This document shows, in pieces, positions 10,111-21,091 of a stretch of 64,000 bases of DNA. The stretch's first letter is position 1. Each line of letters opens with the position of its first letter. Source of the DNA: Mauremys mutica (Eukaryota; Chordata; Testudines; Geoemydidae); NCBI RefSeq assembly GCF_020497125.1, contig NC_059084.1, forward strand, positions 9,141,501-9,205,500, read 5' to 3'. The notes below the pieces were generated by a model. It saw only the letters and a list, made by a program, of their open reading frames with translations, was not told the origin of the DNA and made no database searches. A program made the translations under genes and the position numbers.

Positions 10111-11329
10111 TTAGGCTCTGTGCCTTCAAAATTTGGTGAGGGAGCATGGAAGAATACAACACATGCATAAAGAAGACAGGGGTACCTAGTATTGCTTTAT
10201 AAATCATGTCTTGTATTTTATAGTGTGATGGCATGAACATAAAAAAATATCTGGCCACAAGATACCAGAACTGGCCACATATAATCTCCTTCTCAGGGCC
10301 AACAGTTCTTGAGCCAAAGCACCATGCACGGTGACTTCCGCTCCACAAACTTTATGCAGAATAATTTTGCACTTTACCTTTTCAGAACACTGTACATACA
10401 TCAAAGGACACTGGGAGTGCCACATGCAGAGCACTTGGTCTATGTAATAAAGGTTTGCTTCCCAGTGCCCACAAATCCCATACTGAATTCACAAACAGCA
10501 TGACACATTTCTGGGCAGGAAGGGTACCACATTCTAAGGAATGCTAAACTAATAAAAAGTATATATTTTGACCTTGTTTATTATTAATCAAATAGCTCTT
10601 AAATGTCTGAAACAATTACATCACAGCTGATAAACAGCACTTGTCAAATATACTAGTTATCTAGCTCTATAGTTAAGGAAATTATTTATTGAAGATGCAG
10701 CCTGCTAATGTTAACATTACTTACTTAACAGTGCAGTATTATTTAATAAACCAAATTAAAAAAATGATACTGGAAAATAGGAGGAGACTTCCATTATTGT
10801 TAATGGTTGTTGCACACCTAATTCCCTGTTTGATGTGCAAAAAAAAGGTTAACGCTTCCACTCCTCCTAGTTAGAGCAATGAGTTATCATCACCGTAGGT
10901 TATATAACTAAATCCTTAACGTAGATAATTGCAGTGCTTCATCTTCGCATTATTATCATAGCAACAGGAACTAGCCACAGTGCTAACAATATCAGAGATA
11001 CACCAAGCTAAGGTAGGAAGGTCATTGAAGTCATGGGCTCAGTGATTTCCTGAAGTTGTTTGTGACCCTTACGACTTCTAGTTTCAAGCCATCCATCTTA
11101 TGTAATCAATTCCATCTATTTATATGGTCTGTCTTACTTTGTTATCCAAGTGAGAGTATGTTGTGCTCCTTCTACTCTCCTCCTCCAGCAGGGGCTAATT
11201 TGCTTTCATTTTGCAGGAACAAATATTGTGGGTGGAAACTGTTCTGCAAAAGTTAAAGTTTAAGGCACCCTTAAAAAAAAGTCTCACTTTTTAACACCAC
11301 ATTTTTTCTTAACGTTAAGTGCTCTGCTC
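10111..11329. other. AT-rich stretch without a recognised gene
   Basis: Nothing coding or repetitive is recognised, although the interval holds several overlapping chance frames of 60-82 codons. Confidence 0.4.
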
Positions 11330-11972
11330 AGAAGAAAAAAAACCATGAAAGAAGTCACAAATTAATTGGATTAAGAACTGGTTAATGGACTGATCTCAAA
11401 AAGTAATTATCAATGGGGAATCATCATCAAATGGAGTTGTTTCTAGTGGGTTCCACACTAGGCCTGACGTTAGTCAACATTTTCATCATTGCCTGGAAGT
11501 AAATAGAAAAATCACTGCAGATGGGACAAAGTTTGGCAGAATGGTAAATGATGGAAGTCTGGAGGCATATAGAGTGCTTTGTAAGCAGGCCCTATTAAAA
11601 GAAAATGCAAAGTTATACCTGTAGCAATAAGAAAGGCAGGCCATACCTACCAAATGGAAGACTGTGTCCTGGAAAGAAGTGACCCTGAAAAAGATTTAGG
11701 GGTTACGGTAGAATAGAAGCTCAACATGAACTCCTGGTGCAAGGCTGTGGCAAAAAGGGCTAACACGCATCCTTGGATATATAAACAGGGGACTAGCGAG
11801 TAGGAGTAAGGAGGCAATTTTACCTCTGTGTAGAGCATTGGTGAGACTGATACTGGAATACTGTGTACGGTTCTGGTGTCCACATTTTTAAAAGGATGTG
11901 GAAAAATAGAATGGGTCCAGAAGAGCCACACAATGATTTGTGGACTGGAGAAAATGCCTTACTGTGAGAGAG
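11330..11972 (+). mobile_element. CR1 LINE copy, 5-prime half of a split insertion
   Basis: A decayed CR1 reverse-transcriptase region and C-terminal domain in sense orientation. The conceptual translation keeps TGLRD-like and GDDT-like blocks near 11495-11545, a KDLGVTV-like block near 11685-11707 and a LEYCVRFW-like block near 11850-11876. The copy is interrupted at about 11973 by a MITE and resumes at about 12239. The frame is broken by stops and indels. Confidence 0.75.
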
Positions 11973-12238
11973 TTAGGTTTTGTCTACATTGCTTTTATAC
12001 ACTGCGGCTGACCCATGCTGATTGACTCAGACTTAGGCTAAGGGACTGTTTAATTGTGGTGTAGACATTCCGACTCAGCCTGCAGTCCAAGCTCTGGGAC
12101 GCTCCCACTCTGCAAGGTTCTAGAGCCCAGGCTCCAGCCCGAGCGTCTAACCAGCAATTAAACAGCCCCTTAAGCCTGAGAGCCTGAATCAGCTGACAGA
12201 CACCCACAGCTGGCCTAATTGCAGTGTAGACGAACCCT
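11973..12238. mobile_element. MITE inserted in a CR1 copy
   Basis: Ends of the GTCTACAYTGC type: GGTTTTGTCTACATTGC at 11976-11992 pairs with GCAGTGTAGACGAACCC at 12221-12237 at 14 of 17 positions. The CR1 text is continuous on either side, so the MITE is the younger of the two. The interior contains inverted GC-rich blocks (near 12076-12105 and 12125-12150). The target duplication is unclear. Confidence 0.75.
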
Positions 12239-12645
12239 GCTCCATCTGCTCAGCTTATCAAAAAGACTGAGCAATGACTTGATTTCAGGGTATAAATACC
12301 TTCACTGAGAGAAAACAGGAGTAAGGGACTAATTAAACAGAGAAAGGCATAAGAATCACTGGATTGATGCCGAGGCCGATCAAATTCAAAGTTAAAAATG
12401 TGTGCCTAACTTCTACAATAAGGGAGATTAATCAATGGAACCAGCTACCAAAAGAGTGGTGGATTCTCCATCTCTTGGAGTCTTCACTTCAAGACTGGAT
12501 GCCTTTCTGGAAGAAAAGCTATAGCCAAACAGACATTATTGGGCTCAATACAAGAGTACCTGGGTGAAATTCAATGATCTGACATTCTGTATATCGCAGA
12601 CTAGATTACCTAATGGTCTCTTCTGGCCTTAAACTATGATTAAAA
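12239..12645 (+). mobile_element. CR1 LINE copy, 3-prime part
   Basis: Continuation of the copy that starts at 11330. The end of the second open reading frame can be followed (NQWNQLPKEWW near 12432-12465, LQDWMPFW near 12487-12512), then the 3-prime sequence with TCTCTTCTGGCCTTAAACTA at 12618-12637. No terminal 8-bp repeats are visible beyond it. Confidence 0.8.
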
Positions 12646-12694
12646 AAGCAGGCATGCTGTTGTGAATGACAGAGTTGCATTGACAAATTCTGAG

Positions 12695-12778
12695 GGGAAT
12701 CATAGAAGATTAGGGTTGGAAGAGACCTCAGGAGGTCATATAATCCATCAACCTTCCTTGACTCAAGATAGTGGTGGT
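12695..12778 (-). mobile_element. CR1 or Cry-SINE 3-prime tail, minus strand
   Basis: AATCATAGAAGATTAGGGTT at 12700-12719 followed by GGAAGAGACCTCAGGAGGTC at 12719-12738 is the complement of the shared 3-prime end of CR1 and the turtle tRNA-derived SINE. Too little is left to say which. Confidence 0.75.
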
Positions 12779-12779
12779 A

Positions 12780-14630
12780 TTAGTCCTTCACCTTTTTGTG
12801 CACTCAGGGTTTTATCCTGCACCCCTTGAAATCAATGGCACAGAATCAGGCACTGAATTCACTGACAAGTAGGTGATAAAGGGAAAATATATGGCCTTAA
12901 TGATTTTTTTCCATGATGCTAATATCATGATAAATATGATGGAGGCATGTAGGTTATTTTCATGCACTTCCCCTTTTCCTTTAGTTGATACTAGATAGCA
13001 TGGACAGACATCTTTAGTCACATTAAACAGAGATAATCTTGCTTATCCCTCCTCACCTCTTTTTCCTACTTCCTAATGCCCTTCTGGTGTAGTTTAGGTT
13101 TTTATTGCATTCAGCTTCTCTACTACTATTGAGAAGGCTAGCTGCTGTTGACTACGAGTCATTTCTAATTTTTTCCTATAGCTAACATTATCGTCTACAT
13201 TGCTGTGCAAAATAAGCAGAATTGCGTGGTGACATTCAGACTTTGCGCTATGGATTATGTATTCCTCAAGTTACACTCAAAGTGTTATGAGTTTCATTTG
13301 CCATAGTTTGAACACCAAGAGTTCTGAAGGTTGGTTTTCAAAAAGGTTAGGAATTCTGTTTGGCAAATAGAGTGATTCCATGATGTCTGGCTATTTTATT
13401 CCTCAAAAGGCATTAGTGTTGCTTTACTGTCTAATTCTTTAACATGTATTTTTCAAGGTATTTGAAGTACAGTGTTACACAAATTGTTAGTGGTTTGGAC
13501 AGTGGTACATTACAGCGAAGAATAACAGCAGAACTCAGCTCTTACATATTTCAATTCTGCATGGGTTTTGGTCAGTCTAAATTTACTCAGAAAATTGACT
13601 GCTTTACAATAGGGCAGCATTTGCACCCAATCCTCTAGATATTAAGCAAGAAAAACCTCCCATGCATGACTTTATAATTTCTGCATAGATTGCTCAGCAT
13701 ATACACACTGACAGAGATAGGCACTGGAAAGAACATGCCCCAAAAATGCTCACGTGGGTTTGATTAATGAAGCAACACGAAATAAAATAACTATGCTGAA
13801 AATCTGGAGAGCAATGCAAACTTTTTATAGCATTATCAAAATATTTAATCATAAAATTGCTCTTGAATTTGTTTGATGTGAAACTTCATTACAGCCTAGA
13901 ATGTTAAGGTGGAGTTGCAACTGCATCGTAAATTACTAACTTCTTCAGTGATGCATGGCTCTGTCCTGCTATGGCCAACTGCAATTTTAATAACTCTCTC
14001 AAAAAGTAAGAAATTTACAAATAATTGCATGAACTTTAAATTAAGTTACTGTTCTAGAGATCATAAAATATAAATTGGTTAAAAGGAATAAAAACATTGC
14101 TAGTTCCACATAAGCAAATGATGCAGTTCTTTACTGTTGAAGCAAATTCTAGATTCTAAATGTTTATTTTTGAATGGCTCCATTAATAACCAATTCAACT
14201 GACCTAGCTTTCTGCTACATGACATGCCTGACAGACAGTGAATGAATTACTACACGTAACTGGCAATTTTACCATTGGAAACATTATTGTGTGTACAACT
14301 AGTAGCTTGCAGTATCTTAAAAAAAAATAGTATTCAATTTTTGACAAGTCTAAAGTACCAAATTGCAGCAATGTTTATTGACAGACATCCTTGTTTAGAG
14401 CTTAATATTTAACAATACAGCTGGATAGACGAATCAGTTGAGTATTTTTATGGTTTGTAAAAGGCAGGTGAACAGAACTGCCATGCCGTTGTGCTTTTCA
14501 CCTTCACAGCAAATTTCGCAACAAGTTTCTAGTAGCATTTTTTAAAAATAAACTGACGTCGCCACAACATTTTGGAATGCAAAAAACCCACAAACAAATA
14601 AAACCCCGCAACTTGCTTAAGGTGGAAGAT
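12780..14630. other. AT-rich stretch without a recognised gene
   Basis: 1.85 kb with no recognisable transposon, exon or RNA gene. It is one of the longer repeat-poor parts of the window. Confidence 0.4.
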
Positions 14631-14637
14631 TATTACG

Positions 14638-14715
14638 ATAAACGTAATCCAGAGTCCACTGTAGTGGATGCAAAGATTCCCACTGATTTCAGTGGGCTTT
14701 GGACCAGGCCCTACT
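14638..14715. mobile_element. Small fold-back repeat, CAATGGGCTTTGGA family
   Basis: CAGTGGGCTTTGGACCAGGC at 14691-14710 is the end of a short palindromic sauropsid repeat; the left end reads GTAATCCAGAGTCCACTGTA. Relatives lie at 18158, 24425, 41440 and 63246. Confidence 0.5.
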
Positions 14716-14984
14716 ATCATTTCAGCTCAAAGCTAAATCAGCACCGAAAGGGAGGCAAGGAGAAACAGTTAGTCTGGATGTGGTGGTCAGAGGGCCAAAG
14801 ATCTCAGTGAAAACAGGCAGTGTTGAAGTTGGCGATATGAAATGAAAGGATTTATAGGCCAGTTCTGTTTGGTCCTGGACAAGGATACTGAGCATCTTTT
14901 TTGTGATGCCTTTGCCTAAATATTCAAATGAAGTGGTCAAAATGATTGAACTTATCTTGAAAGTGACTTTTATTATATATTCAA

Positions 14985-15155
14985 CCTGGTCAAAATTTTC
15001 CAGGTTTCAAGTTTGATTCAGTTTGTCAAAATTTTGGATTTTTTCAAGAGATATTTTCCTCCCCCCACCCCCCAAAAAAATTGTTATCAGTAATACAGCT
15101 GTTTAAAATTCTTCAATAATGGAAGGAAGGGTCAAATTTTTGAAAAAAAGTAAGT
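14985..15155. mobile_element. Possible MITE, GGTCAAAATTTT family (tentative)
   Basis: CTGGTCAAAATTTTCCAG at 14987-15004 and GTCAAATTTTTGAAAAAAAG at 15131-15150 resemble the ends of the group at 26492, 45606 and 46348, but the pairing is poor. Confidence 0.3.
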
Positions 15156-15179
15156 TACAAACATTTTTATTAGATCAAT

Positions 15180-15712
15180 TGGATACAAGACTATCCCCAG
15201 TGGCTCCTCAGCCCTGCCATTTATTAGACAGCTGAATTCTTGTAGTCATCACTAGAAATGGGTCTTCATTATACAGCACTTTTGTTAATAACATAAACCA
15301 CATGAAAGTAACATAAATGTTAGGGAGAGCTATGGCTTTCCGAATTCCATAGGAAGACTGACCCAGAGAATCCAAGGGTCCACAAGATGTAAGAACAGCA
15401 ACCAGCATGTGCCCAAGAAGAAATGCCAGCTCCATTGTGAATATTCTTGTGAATATCCTTTCCTCATAGCCTTTGGGTGACTTATGGTTGTAAGCTCTTT
15501 GGGACCAGAACCATGCCTCCTTATGTGTACAATGCCTAGTATGCAGTGGCTGTGATAGTTTAAAAAAACACAAGGGGACTAGGTTCCCCTTCAGCATCTC
15601 TGTGAAGGCGAGTGGGAAGATGCCGGACACAAGAGGCCAGGACTATTGGGCCTGATGTGAGGCCCTGCAACTACTGAGTGAAAATCCTGCTTTACCCCAA
15701 AAGGGGAGAGAC
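15180..15712. other. Unannotated sequence with a 140-codon chance frame
   Basis: A minus-strand open frame of 140 codons (15208-15630) is the only notable item. It has no recognised domain and no match to any family I know. Part of it (15490-15556) overlaps a segment resembling the 3-prime end of an old CORE-SINE or LINE2 (GCTCTTTGGGACCAGAACCA). I treat it as non-coding. Confidence 0.4.
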
Positions 15713-15720
15713 CAAAGGTG

Positions 15721-16495
15721 CAGTAGCGTAGCTAGCGGGGTTCAGGGGAAGCAGCTGCTTCCCCTCAGCATGTTTCAAAAAGCGGCGCCTGCCGGCAGCA
15801 CGGCCGGAGGAGCCATGGGGGGGCGGCAGGTGCAGCCGGAGGAGCGAGGGGGCCGGCTCCTTGGCCATCGCGCCCCACGCTCGGCACGGCCCCAACATCG
15901 CCGCAGCTCCCTTCTGCGGCGGCTCAGGGCTCAGCGGCCAAGCGCTCCCCGCCCCTTGCTAATGCGGCCGGCAGGGGGAGGCGAAAGAGCCCCTGCGCCT
16001 TTAAGGCTGCCTAGCTGGCGAGCCCTGCGTGGAGCGCACCGAGTGTTGGGAGCAGGCCGGGGACAGGCAGTGGCACAGGACGGAAGGTGAGCGGGGGGGG
16101 GGGTCCGGGTGAGGGGCTCCCCGGGGCTGGGCCTGCAGGGCAGGGGCACAGGCTGTGCTGTCTGGACGGGGGGCCCTGGCATGGCGCAGGAGCTTGGAGG
16201 GGGGGGGACGGGACCTCGCGGGTGGGGCCAGGTGGCACAGCCTGGCAGGGGATACCTGCAGAGCGTGCTGGGCAGGAGACTCTCTCCCGGGACCGTGGGA
16301 GGATGGGGGGGTATCTGCACCCCTGGGAAGCCTGCAGGAGTCCTAAACCAGCCCCGGGGTTAATCTGGGGGGGGAATGGGAGGAGCCAATGGGGGCGTGG
16401 CCAGGGGAGGAGCCAGGGGGCATGGCCAGGGGAGGAGCCAAGGGGCGCCTTTTTTATGTTTGCTCCCCTACACTTAAAACCTGGCTACGCCACTG
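15721..16495. mobile_element. hAT-like element, 775 bp, CpG-rich
   Basis: Ends CAGTAGCGTAGCTAG (15721-15735) and CTGGCTACGCCACTG (16481-16495) are inverted copies with two mismatches. A perfect 8-bp target duplication CAAAGGTG lies at 15713-15720 and 16496-16503, which marks it as hAT. The interior from about 15780 to 16100 is CpG-dense and ends in GGAAGGTGAGC near 16083-16093, a good splice-donor match. From 16100 to 16440 it is G-rich, with GGAGCCA-type repeats. No transposase is encoded. The open frames of 106-149 codons come from GC bias. Confidence 0.9.
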
Positions 16496-16503
16496 CAAAG
16501 GTG

Positions 16504-17760
16504 AACTGGCTAGAGAGCTAAGTCCACAAGGCAAAAGGATACCACCAGCACACCTGGTTGGCATGATGACAAAGGAACAACCCCGCAACTCCACTAGCCA
16601 AAGCAGCGCAGTGTCTGCTGAGTCACTTTGTCACAAGTGGATGACAAACCCCACCCCCCCAAAAAACCAAAAACCTCACTTCTCACAGCTATCTGGGTTT
16701 TCCCTGAAGATCTTTCATTCAAGTATTATCCAAATCAAATTTTGCTTAGCTAATGAGATCACAGCCCAAAATAATGACTGCTCAACATCCAGCCACCCGT
16801 TCCACAACACTTCCACAACCACTTCCACAACATATTGAAGAACGAAAATACTGAATATATTGCACATCAGAAACAACTACAATCCAGTCTCTTATATTTC
16901 GATATTTTTGTCATGTATGCATCTCCAAACTTGTGATTTTTAAAAAGAAAGGAATTTGTAAAGAAACCAAGTCAACTTATGAATAATTTCTGAATAGGAA
17001 GAGACTGTATTCACTGAATAACTACATTCAGCACTACTTAAGTTTCGGGCCAAACACCACAAGTAGTGCAATGTGTTGATTGCAAAGGTCAGAATTAAAG
17101 CGGCAGATAGAGATAGTTAGGTGGGTTAATGGGAAACCCATCTCTTGACGGTTACAGTTGAGGTGAAAATTCAATGCCTCCTGCTTAGGAACTGTTTTTA
17201 TGATTATTCATCATGATGAAAATTATATCTTAGATCTCAAACTTCAGCTCCAAAGAAGTGCAAGTTGTAGAATGTTAACAAAAAATTTAACTGCACTATA
17301 ATTATTCAGGTTCTTTATTTAAAACAAGGACCAGGATGAGAACAGTGGTGTCAGACTTCATAACAAATCATTTGAATTTAATTGAATCCTTAGCATTTAA
17401 TGTGAAGTATAAAGAATTAACTTTTACTTTTGTTTCCCTTTGGTATAATGTATAATGACCTGCCCTGTGATATGAACAGCCACTCAGAGCTCACTTGTGG
17501 CTTTGCCCATTAATCTTCACCTATCATCTAAGATGTAGTTTACTTTATGGATGCTCATTATGTATGTTACTCACACCCAGCAGAGAGCTAGAAGTCCATA
17601 CTTACTCAATCACAATCTACCAAAAAGATACTGAAAAACTGAATTCTATTCACTAAAAATCCTCATGCTCCTGAACAGCTTGTCAGTCTATCTGGCTGTG
17701 CAAGGATCTGTTTCCCCATTAGTGCACGTTTCCCCAGTTGAAGCTTTAAGATTTTCACCC
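16504..17760. other. AT-rich stretch without a recognised gene
   Basis: Holds a short tandem of CTTCCACAAC-like units at 16799-16831 and a C tract near 16651. Otherwise nothing is recognised. Confidence 0.4.
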
Positions 17761-17791
17761 ACTCTCTCTCTCTCTCTCTCACACACACACA
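17761..17791. repeat. Microsatellite (CT)n(CA)n
   Basis: A compound dinucleotide run: about ten CT units followed by about six CA units. Confidence 0.95.
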
Positions 17792-18156
17792 GCAGGAGGT
17801 GTCATTTCTAAAGACCAAGCGTTTAAGGATTGTTGAGTTGAGTATTTTATTAAGTGAAGAAATTACATTTCTGATTGAAGTCAGAAAATGGTGAGCCATT
17901 TGCAGATCAGCCTCTGAACTTTTGCAATTAATACATATTTTTTCTTATATAAGGCATACACCAGATTTCAATATTAATTATACACAGGTCTTTTTAGGTC
18001 ACAGGCTAATTTGTCTCTTTGTCACCAAGGTGCTGTCATTGTGTCCTGTTAAATATTTTATTTTTATTTCCCTGAGGCATAAAAAAGCAAAACAATGAAT
18101 CTGAAAGTGTTGGCAAGAGGTATCCATTTTAACATGGGGGCGGAGGGGCTGTGCTA
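17792..18156. other. Unannotated AT-rich sequence
   Basis: Nothing recognised. Confidence 0.4.
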
Positions 18157-18157
18157 G

Positions 18158-18221
18158 TCCAATGCTCATTGAAATCAGTGGGAGATCTTACCTTAACTGT
18201 AATGGGAGGTGCATTGGGCCT
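18158..18221. mobile_element. Small fold-back repeat, CAATGGGC family
   Basis: AGTCCAATGCTCATTGAAAT at 18157-18176 and GCATTGGGCC at 18211-18220 form imperfect inverted ends around a short palindrome. Confidence 0.5.
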
Positions 18222-18559
18222 GAAGGTGTCTCTCTGCAGTACATCATCATGGACTATCTGCAGCTTTCAGAATTTTGCCACGATGAGTGAATTACACCCA
18301 TTTGTAAACAATCATGGAAACATTAAGAATTATCAGTGCAACTGAGCAGGTGTGCCTGCAAAGGTGACTCAAAGCTTCCCTGATTCTGGGTTGGTTGGAA
18401 TGGCACTAAGTGGCTGTAATGAGGAGAAGAATCAGCGCCTCTGTCCCCTAACAACTCAAATATAATTGTTCTACATGCTACTGCGCAGCATTTCATTTAC
18501 ACCACAAATGTATCACGTGACAAATATATTAGAGAAGTTATCTTTTAAAAAGCCTACTA
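18222..18559. other. Unannotated sequence
   Basis: Nothing recognised. Confidence 0.4.
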
Positions 18560-18725
18560 TTAATTGAGACACAAGGAGGGTGAGGGCTAACTTTCATTGG
18601 TGAGACACAAGCTTTATGAGCTCTGTGTAAGTTCGAAAGCTTGTCTCTCACCAACAGAAGTTGGTCCAATAAAAGATATTGCCTCACCCATCTTGTGTCT
18701 CCAATATCCTGGGACTGACACAATT
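18560..18725 (+). mobile_element. Ancient retroelement 3-prime tail with inverted ends
   Basis: CGAAAGCTTGTCTCTCACCA (18633-18652), then CAACAGAAGTTGGTCCAATA and AAAGATATTGCCTCACCCAT, is a well-known amniote interspersed tail, related in layout to the copy at 55298 (CGAAAGCT...). I cannot assign the LINE clade. In this copy 18568-18585 and 18682-18699 are inverted with two mismatches in 18 bp, so the fragment can fold back on itself. Confidence 0.6.
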
Positions 18726-19732
18726 ACAACACCGTATGCTATTGGTTGAATCAAATGTAATTTAAAAAGCTAGAATAAGGATTTATCACTAATTTGATGG
18801 TACGTTTATGCCACTAAAGGTTTTCAGTATGTTTGCCAGATATATATGCTGTGTTTAAAGTTTCTTTTTACAATAGTCAGTATTAAAAGCTCCATATTCC
18901 ATGCCACGGAAATCGACCGTGTGAGTATTGCTTCAAACCTTTTAATGTGAGTTACAATGAAATAATTAGTGATGCTCCCTGTATGCTACCCCGATGAACA
19001 CAGAGGTTCAGATTTTCAGCACAGATCCTTACTGCATCTGCAAAATTGAGAGTGTGTTCATTATCTATGCCCAAAGCCTGTTTTTCCACTCAAGAAATAG
19101 GGGATGACAAGACCAAATGTGCACATAAAGCACACACTTGAAAAAAATCTTACAGGCACAGTTAAGAATATCAGACAAAAAACTGGCTACCCAAGTACTT
19201 ATCCACTTCCAGAAATAATCTTATAAAATACAAACTTCAAATAGTATTTACAATTTTCTCTTTAGAGCAATGTGATTTTTTATTTATAAGAAGATGTTTT
19301 GGAGGGAGAAGAAAATCTGACACTTAGCCACAAAAAACCCCCAGGTTTTTATGAGTCTCATTGGGAAACAGACTGATTTTCAAGTACATAAAGTGAATTA
19401 CCCAAAGCCAAATGTGATTTGAGTTTGATGGGGCAAGACTCAGCAGACTTTGTGTGAAATAGTTTTAACAGTAACCCCAACTTCACTTCAAATATTTGTT
19501 GCCATTGTTGAAATATGCTTTAAAATAATCATTTATGATGAGGTAACGTCTTACATTTTCTCTATTTTCTTTCTTGACTATCATGCACAAGGTGTTTCTT
19601 GAGACAATTGCTCTGTGATGGCCAATGGCATGTTGTGGAATCAAGAGGAACTTCAGGTTACCTTCAACACTACAGACTGTAAAGCAGCACAGGACCTGGA
19701 AGCAGCATGTTGTTCCTACAGACACTGGCCCA
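18726..19732. other. AT-rich stretch without a recognised gene
   Basis: Nothing recognised. Confidence 0.4.
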
Positions 19733-19788
19733 GATGTTCAGAAGTGCCTGTGCAAATGAAGTGCACAGGTGTGTGCACTTTTCTGAAC
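19733..19788. mobile_element. Small fold-back repeat
   Basis: TGTTCAGAAGTG at 19736-19747 pairs with CACTTTTCTGAACA at 19777-19790, giving a short hairpin element of the TTTTCA group. Confidence 0.5.
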
Positions 19789-19789
19789 A

Positions 19790-21015
19790 TTTTCTGAACA
19801 GGCCATAAGCCTGTGTAAAAACTTGGGAGAGGGGAGCAGAGAGGCAGATGACTGAGTTTCATTTCAGAGTGTTCCAACATGCATCCTCTCAACAGGGTCC
19901 AGGGCCCATTAAGTTGGCAAGTAGCCAGGCTGAAGAACCCAGAAATTTCACCCCCAGATCCATGGACATAGGAGCCATTCAGCTTGGCCCCACTCCCTCC
20001 AGACAATAAAAGCTCCTGTGGGAGCCCTGCAACTATTAGCTGTCTCCTGAAGCTGAGCAGGGGATGGTGCCCCAGAAAGGCTGTCAGCTTCTTTGGTGTA
20101 TCCTTCTGGCCTCTTCCTCAAACTTATGGAGCCTCTTCTGCACAGAATCCAGCAGAGAGTGTGTGTGCCGGGAGTGTGTGTGGGAGGGATGTAGCATTCC
20201 TATCTGCATGTTTGGTAGGAGGCAATCCTACCTAGTCGTCATAAGCAATGATCTAAATTCAACTTTCCAAATATCCAAGTCAATAACTAGTCCTAGAAAC
20301 ATTCCAGAATCTCAGCTTTCATCCTTTCTCTACCCTACCAGGGTGATCAAGTGTATTGCAAGTGGATCTTCATATTCACAAGAGATTGAGGCAGATTTCA
20401 AATTAAGTCTCAAGGTAGGAAAAGCCTAGTGTGAACAGATTTTCTGTTAACACCTCTAAAGACTGAAAGTTACATCTTTGCAATTTGGTTTCTGACTCGG
20501 CAAAAACATGCCTATTTTAATATTAAATTGTTATGAGTTTTAATGAGGGCTCAGAGAAGCAGAAAGATTTACAGGTCAAAGTAGTATGCCAAGCTGATCC
20601 ATATCTGTGCACGGACTTAAGCAAATGAACTAGTGAAACAGCCTTGAGAAGAATCTTCTAACAAGCTGAGATGTTAATTAGGTTCAAAATGAGCTCAGCG
20701 GCAAAACCTTTGGTTCTCTTAGTGGGAGACTTCTGAGAAACTAAACACACCTGAGGGCTAAAGGAACACAATTGTCTCTCTGCTCTTGGACTCTTTTGAA
20801 AGGATGAATATTCTCCTCTTTTGGGGGACTCTTGGCACTTGGAAGATGCCTTGTGACACTCATGGAGTGTTATATACTCAATGATAGGCAAAAATTATGA
20901 AACCCTCCTCTCCGTATTTGTCTATTATAAAAACAGCCTTTTGAGAAAATGGGTAGTACAATGAAAGGATCAATGAAATGGGGGAAGGAGATGAGATAAA
21001 GGGCACATTTTTTCC
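19790..21015. other. Unannotated sequence
   Basis: No gene recognised. The longest frame (121 codons, plus strand, 20064-20429) contains no known motif and no splice-site framework, and I do not call it. Confidence 0.4.
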
Positions 21016-21017
21016 AA

Positions 21018-21090
21018 AGCACCTAAGTGACTTAGGAACTCAAATCCCATTGATTTTCAATGGGAGTTAGGGTCCTATGTCTCAGATGCT
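21018..21090. mobile_element. Fold-back MITE, CACCTAAGTGACTTAGG type
   Basis: The left arm CACCTAAGTGACTTAGGA (21020-21037) and the right arm GGGTCCTATGTCTCAGATGC (21070-21089) are an eroded palindrome with the centre TTGATTTTCAATGGGA. This small repeat is common in birds and turtles. Confidence 0.6.
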
Positions 21091-21091
21091 T

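Noticed and set aside
15208..15630. 140-codon minus-strand frame
   Set aside because: Longest frame outside GC-rich repeats, but it has no recognisable motif and partly overlaps an old repeat tail.
16087..16521. Overlapping 84-149-codon frames on the plus strand
   Set aside because: They lie in the CpG-rich hAT and end in its border or just outside; Gly/Arg-rich composition without a domain.
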